From JACVRW01 sp963820315 (GTDB lineage Bacteria; Actinomycetota; Thermoleophilia; Solirubrobacterales; Thermoleophilaceae), in assembly GCA_963820315.1 (NCBI GenBank), contig CAWFZK010000008.1:124001-188000 (forward strand): a stretch of DNA of 64,000 bases. The letters are read 5' to 3'. The notes below the pieces were generated by a model that did not search any database, was not told the DNA's origin, and worked only from the letters and a program-made list of their open reading frames with translations. Position numbers and translations under genes: made by a program. This document shows positions 50,406 to 59,033 of this stretch, piece by piece. The first letter of the stretch is position 1, and each line of letters begins with the position of its first letter.

Positions 50406-51743
50406 ATGGAGCGGCTCTTCGATCTCGAGGAATCACCCAGGAAGGGTGGGGCCGCCGATGCCGCGGAGCTGCCGCTCGCGGCCCGCATGCGTCCCGCCAC
50501 GCTCGGGGAGTTCGTCGGCCAGGAGCATCTGCTCGAGCGGGGCTCGGCGCTGCGCACCGCCATCGAGGAGGGGCGCCCGCATTCGATGATCCTGTACGGG
50601 CCGCCCGGCACCGGCAAGACCACGCTCGCACGCATGCTCGCCGTCAATGCGCGCGCCGCGTTCGAGGAGGAGTCGGCCGTCAAGGCGGGGCGCGCCGAGG
50701 TGCGCGAGGTGCTGGCGCGGGCCGAGCACCGGCGGACGACCAGCGGCGAGCGCACGATCTTCTTCCTCGACGAGATCCACCGCTTCAACAAGGCACAGCA
50801 GGACACGCTGCTGCCCGCTGTCGAGGACGGGCTCGTCGTGCTGGTCGGCGCCACGACCGAAAACCCGTTCTTCGAGGTCAACTCCGCGCTGCTCTCGCGC
50901 TGCCGCGTCTACGAGCTGCACGCGCTCGAGGACAAGCACGTGCTCGAGTTGCTGCGGCGCGCGCTCGCCCACGAGCGCGGCATCCAGGACCCGCCGGGCG
51001 TGAAGGACGACGCGCTCGAGTTCCTCGCGGCGCGTGCCGGCGGCGACGCCCGCATGGCGCTCAGCGCGCTCGAGCTGGCAGGCGAGACCGTGGGACCGGA
51101 CGGGACCGTGACGCTCGCGGTGGCGGAGGATGCGCTGCAGCGGCGGGCCGTTCTCTACGACAAGCAGGGCGACAAGCACTACGACCTGATCTCCGCTTGG
51201 ATCAAGTCGACGCGCGGCTCCGACCCGGACGCCTCGCTCATCTACCTGGCCGGGATGCTCGAGGGCGGCGAGGACCCGCGCTTCATCGCGCGCCGCATGA
51301 TCGTGCTCGCGAGCGAGGACATCGGCAACGCCGACCCGCGCGCGCTGCAGGTGGCCGTGGCCGCGGCCCAGGCGGTCGAGCACGTCGGCCTGCCCGAGGC
51401 GGCGCTCAATCTCGCCCAGGCGGCCGTCTACCTCGCGCTCGCGCCGAAGTCGAACGCGTCGTACGAGGCGATCGGGCGCGCGCGGGAATGGGTGCGCGAG
51501 CACGGCGTGCCGATCCCGCCGCCCGCGCTCCAGAGCGCCGCCTACGCGGGCGCCAAGAAACTCGGGCGCGGCGTGGGCTACGACTACCCGCACGCGCATC
51601 CGGAGGGCGTCGCAGACCAGGAGCTGATGCCGGACGAGGCGATCGGCGAGCGCTTCCTGGAGCTGTCGCGGCACGGCGAGGAGGCCGAGCTGCGCGAGCG
51701 GCTGGCACGCATCCGCAAGGCGCGCGGCCGAGACGAGGAATAA
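50406..51743 (+). CDS. rarA: RarA/MgsA-type replication-associated AAA ATPase
   Basis: 445 residues. The N-terminal PLAARMRPATLGEFVGQEHLL, Walker A GPPGTGKT near residue 61, Walker B FFLDEIHRFNKAQQD near 117, sensor ATTENPFFEVNSALLSRC, and the C-terminal tetramerisation region (DLISAWIKSTRGSDPDASLIY) match RarA. It acts at stalled replication forks and interacts with clamp and SSB. ATG 50406 follows the hydrolase stop by 2 nt. Confidence 0.94.
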   Translation: MERLFDLEESPRKGGAADAAELPLAARMRPATLGEFVGQEHLLERGSALRTAIEEGRPHSMILYGPPGTGKTTLARMLAVNARAAFEEESAVKAGRAEVREVLARAEHRRTTSGERTIFFLDEIHRFNKAQQDTLLPAVEDGLVVLVGATTENPFFEVNSALLSRCRVYELHALEDKHVLELLRRALAHERGIQDPPGVKDDALEFLAARAGGDARMALSALELAGETVGPDGTVTLAVAEDALQRRAVLYDKQGDKHYDLISAWIKSTRGSDPDASLIYLAGMLEGGEDPRFIARRMIVLASEDIGNADPRALQVAVAAAQAVEHVGLPEAALNLAQAAVYLALAPKSNASYEAIGRAREWVREHGVPIPPPALQSAAYAGAKKLGRGVGYDYPHAHPEGVADQELMPDEAIGERFLELSRHGEEAELRERLARIRKARGRDEE

Positions 51744-51752
51744 TCCCGCGCC

Positions 51753-53337
51753 ATGGAAGCCGCGGTCAGACCCGTCGACGAGCGCCCGCCCGAGCTCGAG
51801 TCGTTCAGCCCGCTCGACGGCGCCCGCCTCGGGGCGGTGCCGACGGTCGCCCCGCACGAGGTGCAGGCGATCGTCGACGACGTGGCGAGCGTCCAGCCGT
51901 TCTGGGCGCAGCTGCCGCTCGCCGACCGCGCCCGCTACATGCGCCGCGCCGCGCAGGCGATCATCGACCAGCTCGAGGAGCTCGCCGAGCTGCTGAGCCG
52001 CGAGCAGGGCAAGGTCTTGGGCGAGTCGTACGTGATGGAGCTGCTCCCGACGATCGACTCGCTGCGCTGGCTCGCCGATGCCGGCCCCGGAATCCTCGAG
52101 GACGAGCGCATCCCGCTGCCGATCTTCATCAAGCAGAAGCGCGCGCGCTTCACCTACGAGCCGCTCGGGGTCGTGGGCGTGATCGCTCCTTGGAACTACC
52201 CCTGGTCGATCCCCTTCGGCGAGGTCGCGATCGCACTGCTCGCCGGCAACGGGGTCGTACTCAAGCCCGCCTCGCTCGACGCCGCTGATCGGCCAGCGGA
52301 TCCAGGAAGTCTTCGAGCGGGCGGGCGTGCCGGAGGGGCTCGTGCGGACCGTCCACGGAGGCGGCGCCGTCGGCCAGGCGCTCGTCGAGTCGACCGTCGC
52401 CAAGATCTTCTTCACGGGCTCGGTCGAGGTTGGGCGCGGTGTCGGCGAGGAATGCGCCCGCCGCATGAAGGGCTCGGTGCTGGAGCTGGGCGGCAAGGAC
52501 CCCATGATCGTGTGCGCGGACGCCAACCTGCCGAACGCGATCTCGGGCTGTCTCTGGGGCGGCTTTGCCAACGCCGGCCAGACCTGCTCGGGGATCGAGC
52601 GCGTCTACGTGGTCGAGGACGTGGCGGAGCGCTTCATCGAGGGCGTCGTCGAGGGCGCCGGCAAGCTGCGCGTCGGCGACCCGCTCGAGTGGGAGACGGA
52701 GATCGGCCCGATGATCTCGCCCGAGCAGCTGCGGCTCGTCACGGAGCTCGTCGACGACGCCGTGGCAGGCGGCGCGACGCTCCACTGCGGCGGCGCCGAC
52801 GCGCCCTGGTTCCGGCCCGCCGTGCTGACGGGCGTGACGCACGACATGCGCATCATGCGCGAGGAGATCTTCGGACCCGTGGTGCCGATCGTGACCGTGC
52901 GCGACGAGGACGAGGCGATCGCGCTCGCGAACGACTCGACCTTCGGGCTCGGCGCCTCGGTGTGGACCATGAACCGCGCGAAGGGCGAGCGGATCGCCGG
53001 CCGCGTCCAGTCCGGCATGGTCTGGATCAACGACCACATGTTCAGCCACGGCGCCTGCTCCTGCTCCTGGGGCGGCATCAAGGACTCCGGGCTGGGCCGC
53101 TCGCACTCGAAGTTCGGCCTCTACGAGTGCGTGAACATCAAGCTCGTGACATGGGAGCCCTCGCGCACGCGCGACTTCTGGTGGCACCCCTACGACGAGG
53201 CGCTCGGTAAGGCGATGCAGGCCTCGGCGAGGCTGCTCTACGGCCGCGACGCCGACAAGCCGGGTGCGCTGCGGCGCGGCCTCCTGCCGCTGGCCCGGCT
53301 CGGCGGCAAGACGCTGCGCGACGTGCTGAAGCGCTGA
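51753..53337 (+). pseudogene. Aldehyde dehydrogenase, frameshifted
   Basis: From ATG 51753 the first 175 residues are a normal ALDH (VVGVIAPWNYPWSIPFGEV, GNGVVLKPASL). After KPASL the frame must shift by +1 near 52278 (an extra G in CTCGACG) to continue as TPLIGQRIQEVFERAGVPEG. The remainder is intact, with Glu in LELGGKDP and catalytic Cys in NAGQTCSGIERVY, to TGA 53337. Corrected length is about 527 residues; the C-terminal extension after the ALDH fold (LGKAMQASARLLYG) is seen in some related enzymes. It follows rarA by 9 nt. The indel may be a sequence error. Confidence 0.8.
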
Positions 53338-53385
53338 GCGCCGGTAAGGCACCAACTAAGGCCCAAGCGGCACCGGATTGCCGAT

Positions 53386-53413
53386 GTACGGCCCCACCCC
53401 TTAGCCGTACTTT
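53386..53413 (+). terminator. Hairpin with short T tract after the ALDH gene
   Basis: GTACGGC / GCCGTAC arms (7 bp) around an 11-nt loop, followed by TTTCT. It lies 48 nt past the ALDH stop and 8 nt before the small ORF at 53421. Confidence 0.5.
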
Positions 53414-53420
53414 CTCGTCC

Positions 53421-53582
53421 ATGACCGGAGCCCTCTCATACGCAGCTGCGAACGAGTATGCGAACGACCTGCAGCGTGCCGCGAAGGAGCGCCGTCGGAA
53501 TGGACGGAAGGATCGTCCGCCCCGACGCCGGCCTCTGCTGCCAGGGCTGCTGCGGCGCCCGCGTCATGCGCTCGCGGCGTAA
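53421..53582 (+). CDS. 53-residue basic protein, unknown
   Basis: ATG 53421 to TAA 53580-53582. The N-terminal part is helical and polar (MTGALSYAAANEYANDLQRA), and then it turns strongly basic with Arg and Pro. It sits alone between two hairpins (53386-53413 and 53609-53640), the second 26 nt after the stop, so it looks like its own transcription unit. Overlapping minus-strand frames read as low-quality shadows. Actinobacteria have many such short basic proteins of unknown role. No clear ribosome binding site is present. Confidence 0.5.
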   Translation: MTGALSYAAANEYANDLQRAAKERRRNGRKDRPPRRRPLLPGLLRRPRHALAA

Positions 53583-53608
53583 CCACGTCGCCTGAGACCT
53601 GCGGCGCT

Positions 53609-53640
53609 CACCGCACGGGCACTTCCCTCCCCGTGCGGTG
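53609..53640 (+). terminator. Strong hairpin after the small basic ORF
   Basis: Perfect 11-bp inverted repeat CACCGCACGGG / CCCGTGCGGTG with a 10-nt loop. No T tract. It separates the small ORF from the precorrin-2 dehydrogenase promoter. Confidence 0.65.
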
Positions 53641-53673
53641 GGCCGCGGTCTCAATACGGCATCGCTCGGCGCC

Positions 53674-53679
53674 TAGACT
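53674..53679 (+). promoter_or_regulatory. -10 box of the precorrin-2 dehydrogenase-like gene
   Basis: TAGACT, 7 nt before GTG 53687, no Shine-Dalgarno. This supports the upstream GTG and hence the Cys-bearing N-terminal extension. Confidence 0.5.
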
Positions 53680-53686
53680 CTGAGGC

Positions 53687-54427
53687 GTGCCCGCCCAGGC
53701 CTACGCCGGCAAGGAATGCGTCTGTCAGCTCCGCAGGGGGATCTGCGACCAGAGCTGCGTCCAGGGGATGCTCGACACCCCCTTCTACATCGCCTGCCTG
53801 AAGCTGAGCGGCCGTCGCTGCCTGGTCGTGGGCGGTGGCGACATCGGCCTCGAGAAGGTCGAGGGCCTGCTTGCCTGCGACGGCGAGGTCACGCTGATCG
53901 CGCCCGACGCGATCGAGCCGCTGCGCCAGCTGGCCGGCGAGGGCTCGATTCGCTGGGAGCGGCGCACCTACGCCGGGCCCGCTGACCTCGAGGGCGTCTT
54001 CATGGTGATCGCGGCGACGAACGACACGGACGTCAACATCGGCGTCTACGAGGACGCCGAGCGCAGGGCGATGCTCGTGAACGTCGTGGACGTGCCGCCG
54101 CTCTGCAACTTCATCCTTCCGGCGATCGTGCGCAGCGGACCGCTCGCGATCGCGATCTCGACGGCCGGCGCCTCGCCCGCGCTCGCCAAGCGCATCCGCA
54201 ACGAGATCGCGGACGAGTACGGCGAGCCCTACGCGCGGCTGGCCGTGCTCCTCAACGACGTGCGCGGCTGGGCCAAGGGCACGCTGCCGACCTATCAGGA
54301 CCGCAAGGAGTTCTTCGAGTCGATCGTGAACGGCGATCCTGACCCGGTCGAGCTGCTGCGCCAGGGCGAGGAGGACGCCGTGCGCGACCTGATCGCGGCG
54401 GCCCAGAGCACGCACGCGCACGCCTGA
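53687..54427 (+). CDS. Precorrin-2 dehydrogenase / sirohydrochlorin ferrochelatase-like
   Basis: 246 residues from GTG 53687. The Rossmann segment RCLVVGGGDIGLEKVEGLL (near 44-62) and the Met8p/CysG-N motifs NVVDVPPLCNFILPAI and STAGASPALAKRIR identify the family, which oxidises precorrin-2 and can insert iron to give siroheme. The usual protein begins at MLDTPFYIACLKLSG (ATG 53768). The extra 27 residues contain four Cys (CVCQLRRGICDQSC), possibly a metal or redox site. The leaderless -10 box favours the longer form. moaC follows 23 nt later. Confidence 0.87.
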   Translation: MPAQAYAGKECVCQLRRGICDQSCVQGMLDTPFYIACLKLSGRRCLVVGGGDIGLEKVEGLLACDGEVTLIAPDAIEPLRQLAGEGSIRWERRTYAGPADLEGVFMVIAATNDTDVNIGVYEDAERRAMLVNVVDVPPLCNFILPAIVRSGPLAIAISTAGASPALAKRIRNEIADEYGEPYARLAVLLNDVRGWAKGTLPTYQDRKEFFESIVNGDPDPVELLRQGEEDAVRDLIAAAQSTHAHA

Positions 54428-54438
54428 GGGAGCGCAGG

Positions 54439-54444
54439 TACGCT
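54439..54444 (+). promoter_or_regulatory. -10 box of moaC
   Basis: TACGCT, 6 nt before GTG 54451; no Shine-Dalgarno. Confidence 0.45.
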
Positions 54445-54450
54445 GAGCGC

Positions 54451-54930
54451 GTGGCGGCCGAGGGCGAGCTCACGCACCTCGACGAGACCGGGCGTGCCCG
54501 GATGGTCGACGTGGGCGCCAAGGACGTGACGGACCGGCGCGCGGTCGCGCGCGCCGTCGTGCGCATGTCGGCCGAGACCGCCGCGGCGGTCGCGCGCGGA
54601 GACGCGCCCAAGGGGGACGTCCTCTCGACCGCCCGCATCGCCGGCATCCAGGCGGCCAAGCAGACCTCCGCCCTGATCCCGCTGTGCCATCCGCTGCCGC
54701 TCTCCTTCGCCGACGTGCGCATCGACGTGCGCGACGGGCTGGTCGAGATCGAGGCGGAGGCGCGCACGAGCGCGCAGACGGGCGTCGAGATGGAGGCCAT
54801 GACGGCGGCGTCGGTGGCGGCGCTGACCGTCTACGACATGGTCAAGGGCCTCGAGCGCGGCGTCGAGATCGCCGAGGTCGTGCTGCTCGAGAAGTCGGGC
54901 GGCCGCCACGACTGGAAGCGCGAGGAATGA
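54451..54930 (+). CDS. moaC: Cyclic pyranopterin monophosphate synthase
   Basis: 159 residues. ARMVDVGAKDVTDRRAVARA, KGDVLSTARIAGIQAAKQT, LIPLCHPLPLSF and GVEMEAMTAASVAALTVYDM are all classical MoaC motifs. It converts the MoaA product to cPMP in molybdenum cofactor synthesis. The ATGA overlap with the next gene and the nearby moaB indicate a small Moco operon with a SnoaL-like gene in the middle. Confidence 0.95.
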   Translation: MAAEGELTHLDETGRARMVDVGAKDVTDRRAVARAVVRMSAETAAAVARGDAPKGDVLSTARIAGIQAAKQTSALIPLCHPLPLSFADVRIDVRDGLVEIEAEARTSAQTGVEMEAMTAASVAALTVYDMVKGLERGVEIAEVVLLEKSGGRHDWKREE

Positions 54931-55328
54931 GCCCCGAGACGATCGCCCTCATCCACAGCGTGTACGACGCCATGAACCGGCGCGACATCGAGACGCTTCG
55001 CCGGCTGGCGCACGAGAACCCGGACTACGTCTGGAGCAACGGGGTCGACATGCCCGAGCCGGGGATCCGCGACGGCATCGAGGGCACCGCGTATGTCGAG
55101 GAGTTCTTCAGAGCCTTCGACCGCAACCACACCACGGTCCGCGAGGTGATCGATATCGGGGATGACCGCGTGGTCTTTATGGTCCATCACAGCGTGCGAG
55201 GGGCGGTGAGCGGGGCCGTGGTCGAACGCGATGAGGTCCACCTGTGGCGAACGGAGGACGGCCGGCTGGCGGGCCTCGACGAGTTCCTGACTCTCGACGA
55301 GGCCCTGGCGGCCGCCGCCGGCCCGTGA
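54927..55328 (+). CDS. SnoaL-like (NTF2-fold) protein
   Basis: 133 residues from ATG 54927, overlapping the moaC stop (ATGA) and the moaB start (GTGA). NTF2-like fold: LIHSVYDAMNRRDIETLRRL, YVEEFFRAFDRNH, and C-terminal RDEVHLWRTEDGRLAGLDEF. Small-ligand binding or enzyme role unknown. Its place between moaC and moaB is unusual. Confidence 0.82.
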   Translation: MSPETIALIHSVYDAMNRRDIETLRRLAHENPDYVWSNGVDMPEPGIRDGIEGTAYVEEFFRAFDRNHTTVREVIDIGDDRVVFMVHHSVRGAVSGAVVERDEVHLWRTEDGRLAGLDEFLTLDEALAAAAGP

Positions 55329-55795
55329 GGGCAGCCGTCGTCACGATCTCAACGACGATTGCGGCGGGCGAGGGTGACGACGCCTCCGGCCCCGCGCTCG
55401 TCCGGCTCTGCGAGGAGGCCGGGCTCGAGGTCACCGCCGAGACCGTCACGGACGATCGCGACGCGATCGTCACCGTGCTGACGCGCCTCGCGGACCACGA
55501 CGGGGCGCGCTTCATCTTCACCACGGGCGGCACCGGTCTCACCGTCGACGACGTGACGCCGGAGGCGACCCGCGACGTGATCGAGCGCGAGGCGCCCGGC
55601 TACGCCGAGTCGATCCGCGCCGACTCCCGCGGGCACACTCCGCTCGGGATCCTCACGCGCGGCGTCTCGGGCATCCGCGGGCGCACGCTGATCGTGAACT
55701 TCCCCGGCAACCCGAAGGCCATCGAGCAGTCGTGGCCGGTGGTGGCCCCAACGCTCGAGCACGCCGCGGCCACGCTCGAGCGCGGCCTCGCCTAG
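55325..55795 (+). CDS. moaB: MoaB/MogA-family molybdopterin protein
   Basis: 156 residues from GTG 55325. The MPT-binding signature IFTTGGTGLTVDDVTPEAT (near 62-80) and the C-terminal VNFPGNPKAIEQSW match MoaB/MogA, which adenylylates molybdopterin. The start overlaps the SnoaL-like stop (GTGA). Confidence 0.9.
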   Translation: MRAAVVTISTTIAAGEGDDASGPALVRLCEEAGLEVTAETVTDDRDAIVTVLTRLADHDGARFIFTTGGTGLTVDDVTPEATRDVIEREAPGYAESIRADSRGHTPLGILTRGVSGIRGRTLIVNFPGNPKAIEQSWPVVAPTLEHAAATLERGLA

Positions 55796-55853
55796 GCGCG
55801 CGCGCACGGCGGAGCGGTAGCCTCGCCCGCGTCAACGACAGAGGGGAGGCTGG

Positions 55854-56291
55854 ATGGCTCGGACGCTGTACACCGCGGAGGCGACGATCACGGGCGGCCG
55901 CGCTGAAGGACACGGCCGGACGAGCGACGGCCTTCTCGAGGTCGACCTGCGGCTGCCCCAGGAGATGGGCGGCGAGGGCGGCGGCACCAATCCCGAGCAG
56001 CTGTTCGCGGTCGGCTTCGCATCCTGTTTCGAGAGTGCCATCGGCGTGATCGGCCGGCGCGAGAAGGCCGAGGTCGGGGACGTCTCGATCGACAGCAAGG
56101 TCAGCCTGCTGCCCACCGAGGACCGCGGCTTCAAGCTCGAGGTGGAGCTGCACGTGAGCCTGCCGCAGGTCGAGGACCAGGAGCTGGCCAAGCGGATCGT
56201 GGCCGCCGCCCACAAGGTCTGCCCCTACTCGAACGCGACGCGCGGCAACATCGACGTCGTCCTGACGGCGAACGGCCAGGCCGTGGAGTAG
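55854..56291 (+). CDS. ohr: Organic hydroperoxide resistance protein (OsmC/Ohr)
   Basis: 145 residues. Two peroxidatic/resolving Cys are present, in AVGFASCFESAIG (near 61) and AAHKVCPYSNATRG (near 127), with the GGTNPEQLF motif. It reduces organic hydroperoxides using dihydrolipoamide. TAGCCT (55818-55823) is a likely -10 box, and GAGGGGAGG (55841-55849) a good ribosome binding site 4 nt before ATG, so unlike its neighbours it is leadered. Confidence 0.93.
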   Translation: MARTLYTAEATITGGRAEGHGRTSDGLLEVDLRLPQEMGGEGGGTNPEQLFAVGFASCFESAIGVIGRREKAEVGDVSIDSKVSLLPTEDRGFKLEVELHVSLPQVEDQELAKRIVAAAHKVCPYSNATRGNIDVVLTANGQAVE

Positions 56292-56305
56292 GCGCACCCC
56301 GCCCG

Positions 56306-57070
56306 GTGAGCCAATTCGCGATCACCGACGCCGAGCGCCAGGTCGCCGACCTGTTGCCGATCGACGTGGACCCCGAGCTCGCGCTCTCGGTGCGCGACTC
56401 CGTGCCGTTCTGGTTCCACACTTTCGCGTTGAACCGAGCGCACGGCATCTACACGCCGGGGGCCGCACGCAATCATCGCTATCGGATACCGACACTCCCC
56501 ACCGCGTTCGATGGCCAGAGCGTGCTCGACGTGGGCACTTTCGACGGCTTCTACGCCTTTCTGGCGGAGCGCCGCGGCGCATCGCGCGTGGTCGCGGTCG
56601 ACAACGAGCAGTACCGCGAGTGGGTGGCGGCGCGCTGGGGAATCGAGCTGAACGGCGGCGAGGGCTTCCGGGCGATCCACGGGCTGCTCGGATCCAAGGT
56701 CGACTACCGGCGCCTCGACGCCCTCGAGCTCGGCCTGCTCGATGAGCGTTTTGACGTGATCCTCTGCTTCGGGATCCTGCACCGCGTGAAGGATCCACTG
56801 GGCCTTCTGCGCACGCTGCGCGATCGCAACGCGCCAGGCGGGGCGGTGCTGGTCGAGACCTACGGGGATCCCTCAGGGGAGCCCGACGGCGTCGAGCTGC
56901 GGCCGCTGGCGCCAGGTCAGGTCTACGAAGGCGACAGCTTCGTGTACTGGGGCTTCACGCAGGCCGGACTCCGCGAGCTCGCGGTCGACGCCGGTTACCA
57001 GCGGACGGAGGCGATCGGCGAGGTCGAGATAGATGGGCACCCCCGGATCATGGCCCGGCTGATCGCATAG
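56306..57070 (+). CDS. SAM-dependent methyltransferase (CmoB/DUF1698-like)
   Basis: 254 residues from GTG 56306. SAM motif SVLDVGTFDGFYAFLAERRGA (near 72-92), motif II-like FDVILCFGILHRVKDPLGLL (about 151-170), as in CmoB-like and DUF1698 proteins. The CmoB partner CmoA is not present, so the substrate is unknown. An intrinsic terminator lies 4 nt after the stop. Confidence 0.85.
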   Translation: MSQFAITDAERQVADLLPIDVDPELALSVRDSVPFWFHTFALNRAHGIYTPGAARNHRYRIPTLPTAFDGQSVLDVGTFDGFYAFLAERRGASRVVAVDNEQYREWVAARWGIELNGGEGFRAIHGLLGSKVDYRRLDALELGLLDERFDVILCFGILHRVKDPLGLLRTLRDRNAPGGAVLVETYGDPSGEPDGVELRPLAPGQVYEGDSFVYWGFTQAGLRELAVDAGYQRTEAIGEVEIDGHPRIMARLIA

Positions 57071-57074
57071 GACC

Positions 57075-57092
57075 CGCCGTTCACGGCGTTTT
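57075..57092 (+). terminator. Intrinsic terminator after the methyltransferase
   Basis: CGCCG, 4-nt loop, CGGCG, then TTTT. It is the most classical Rho-independent terminator noticed in the window. Confidence 0.65.
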
Positions 57093-57152
57093 CACGACTC
57101 GGTCGCGTCCGGATAACCATGGACGGCGACGGAGCGGCGACCCTGGGCGCCG

Positions 57153-57905
57153 ATGCAGCTGCCGCTGTACGCCCATCGGCTCGGCCGCGCCTACGGCCCT
57201 GACTCCTCCCTCGCGGCACTCTCGCGCGCACTCGAAGGGCCCCTGGCGGGGCTCGAGACGGACTGCTGCCTCACCGCCGACGGTGAGCTCGTGCTGCTCC
57301 ACGACCCACTCCTGGACACGGGCACCACGCGTAGCGGTTGGGCGCACGAGCGCACGGCCGCCGAGATCCGCGCTGGCCGGCTCCGCAACGCGGATGGCAG
57401 CCCCAGCGAGGAGCGGCCGCTGCTCCTCGAAGAGCTGCTGGAGCGGGCGCCCGCGGAGATGACGCTTCAGCTCGAGGTCAAGGCGCACGCCGATCCCGCG
57501 CTCGCCAGGCGCACGGCCCTCGCCCTCTGCCAGCGCCTACGCGATGAACCCAGCCGGGAGCGGATCGAGGTGCTCAGCTTCTGGTCGGGCGCCTGTGCGC
57601 TCGCGGCTCGCTGCGACTTCGGGGCTCGGCTGGTCCTGTGGGCGGACCAAGACCCCGGCGCGCTGGCCGCCTGGGCCGAGGGCGCCGGCGTTCGAGGCGT
57701 CTGCGTCGAGCACTTCCTCCTCAGTCCCGTCCTGGTCGAGCCGCTCCAGGCGCGCGGGCTCAGCGTCACGACCGGGACCGTCAACCAGCCCGCGCTGCTC
57801 GAACGCCTGGCGGGCCTCGCCCTCGACGGGGTGACGAGCGACCGGCCACATGAGCTCCGCGCCGAGCTCGAGACCGCGCCCGCGGCCCTGGCGGAAGCTG
57901 CCTGA
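57153..57905 (+). CDS. Glycerophosphodiester phosphodiesterase
   Basis: 250 residues. The GDPD motifs are YAHRLGRAYGPDSSLAAL (catalytic His-Arg, with PENT changed to PDSS), LETDCCLTADGELVLLHDP (Glu, Asp, His) and LQLEVKAH (Glu, Lys). It hydrolyses glycerophosphodiesters to an alcohol and glycerol 3-phosphate. The altered PENT site may affect metal binding. No signal peptide, so it is intracellular. Confidence 0.87.
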   Translation: MQLPLYAHRLGRAYGPDSSLAALSRALEGPLAGLETDCCLTADGELVLLHDPLLDTGTTRSGWAHERTAAEIRAGRLRNADGSPSEERPLLLEELLERAPAEMTLQLEVKAHADPALARRTALALCQRLRDEPSRERIEVLSFWSGACALAARCDFGARLVLWADQDPGALAAWAEGAGVRGVCVEHFLLSPVLVEPLQARGLSVTTGTVNQPALLERLAGLALDGVTSDRPHELRAELETAPAALAEAA

Positions 57906-57920
57906 GCGGCGCGTCTCAGC

Positions 57921-58358
57921 TCACGGCGCGAGGCCCTTGTCGCGCAGCTCGGCGAGCGCCCGCTCCGACTTCTCGAGCCCCTCGAGCTCCATGCCGCGCA
58001 GCACGTTCTCCGTCTTCGAGAACTGGACGGACCCGTACTCGACCACCTGGACCCGGTTTCCCCAGGGGTCGCGGAAGTCGAGGCCGCGGCCGCCGAGAAT
58101 CTCGGCGCCGATCTCACCCAGCCGCTGCCGCACGGCCTCGCGATCGTCGACGACGAGCCCGAAATGCCGCTCGCGATCGGGCGGCGCGGCGCTCCGGCTC
58201 TCCGCGAGCACCAGGAACTGATCACCCATGTCGATGAAAGCCATGCCGGGCACGCGGCCGCGCAGCTCGAAGTCGAACACGCGCCCGTAGAAATCGAGCG
58301 CTTCCCCGAGGTCCGTGACCTCGAGCACCACGTGGTTGATCCCCACGAGCCGGGGCAC
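57921..58358 (-). CDS. VOC-superfamily (glyoxalase-like) protein
   Basis: 145 residues from GTG 58358 (VPRLVGINHVVLEV). INHVVLEVTDLGEALDFYGR, RHFGLVVDD and FRDPWGNRVQVVEY give the His/His/Glu pattern of metal-dependent VOC proteins. Reaction unknown. A longer frame to 58943 runs antisense to ccmA and was rejected; the -10 box TATGCT 6 nt upstream supports this start. Confidence 0.83.
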   Translation of the reverse strand: MPRLVGINHVVLEVTDLGEALDFYGRVFDFELRGRVPGMAFIDMGDQFLVLAESRSAAPPDRERHFGLVVDDREAVRQRLGEIGAEILGGRGLDFRDPWGNRVQVVEYGSVQFSKTENVLRGMELEGLEKSERALAELRDKGLAP

Positions 58359-58364
58359 GAGCGC

Positions 58365-58374
58365 AGCATAGGCT
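58365..58374. promoter_or_regulatory. Overlapping divergent -10 boxes (VOC / ccm-hem operon)
   Basis: AGCATAGGCT reads TATGCT on the minus strand (6 nt before GTG 58358) and TAGGCT on the plus strand (58369-58374, 8 nt before ATG 58383). The two start codons are 24 bases apart. Confidence 0.5.
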
Positions 58375-58382
58375 TCGCCGCC

Positions 58383-59033
58383 ATGGAACCGGCGATCGAG
58401 CTCGACGGTCTCGAGCGCCGTTACGGCGAGCGCCTCGCCCTCTCCGGCGTCACGGTGAGCGTCCCGCGCGGCGCCACGCTCGCGGTCCTGGGCGCCAACG
58501 GCGCCGGCAAGACGACGCTGTTGCGCGTGCTCGCCGGGCTGCTGCGCCCGCACGGCGGGACGGCGCGCGTCCTCGGCGCGGAGCTGCCGCGCGAGCGCTG
58601 GCAGGTGCCGGGCAAGGTGGGCTACCTCGGGCACGATCCGCTTCTCTACCGGGAGCTGAGCGGGCGCGAGAACCTCGGCTACCACGCCGCCCTCCACCGG
58701 ACGGGCGCCGCGCGTGTCGAGGAGGTGATCGCGGCGGTCGGAATGGAGCGGCGTGCAGACGAGCCTGTGCGCGACCTCTCGCGTGGAATGGTCCAGCGGC
58801 TCGCTGTGGCGCGCTCGGTCCTGCACGACCCCGAGCTGCTGCTGCTCGACGAGCCGCGGGCCGGGCTCGACCCCGCCGCGGCCGAGCTGCTCGAGCCCCT
58901 GATCGGGCGGGCCTCGGGCCGCACGCGCGTGCTCGTCAGCCACGACGTCGAGGGCGCGCTCGCCGAGTCGGATCTCGCGCTCGGTCTGCGCGCCGGGCGG
59001 CCGGCGCCGGCCGACCGGGAGCTCTACCGGTGA
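58383..59033 (+). CDS. ccmA: Heme exporter ATP-binding protein CcmA
   Basis: 216 residues from ATG 58383. Walker A VLGANGAGKTTLLR near 38, signature DLSRGMVQRLAVAR near 132, Walker B LLLLDEPRAGLDP near 154. Small size and position before ccmB identify the cytochrome c maturation ATPase, which drives release of holo-CcmE from the CcmCD complex. It overlaps ccmB by 4 nt. First gene of a ccmABCD-hemAC operon. Confidence 0.93.
   Translation: MEPAIELDGLERRYGERLALSGVTVSVPRGATLAVLGANGAGKTTLLRVLAGLLRPHGGTARVLGAELPRERWQVPGKVGYLGHDPLLYRELSGRENLGYHAALHRTGAARVEEVIAAVGMERRADEPVRDLSRGMVQRLAVARSVLHDPELLLLDEPRAGLDPAAAELLEPLIGRASGRTRVLVSHDVEGALAESDLALGLRAGRPAPADRELYR

Noticed and set aside
53401..53654. Minus-strand frames of 61 and 72 codons in the ALDH-precorrin gap
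   Set aside because: They run through both hairpins and have no recognisable features; the plus-strand 53-codon ORF fits the hairpin layout better.
53590..53686. Possible riboswitch upstream of the precorrin-2 dehydrogenase
   Set aside because: Only one simple hairpin and a leaderless promoter are present; no space for a cobalamin or other aptamer.
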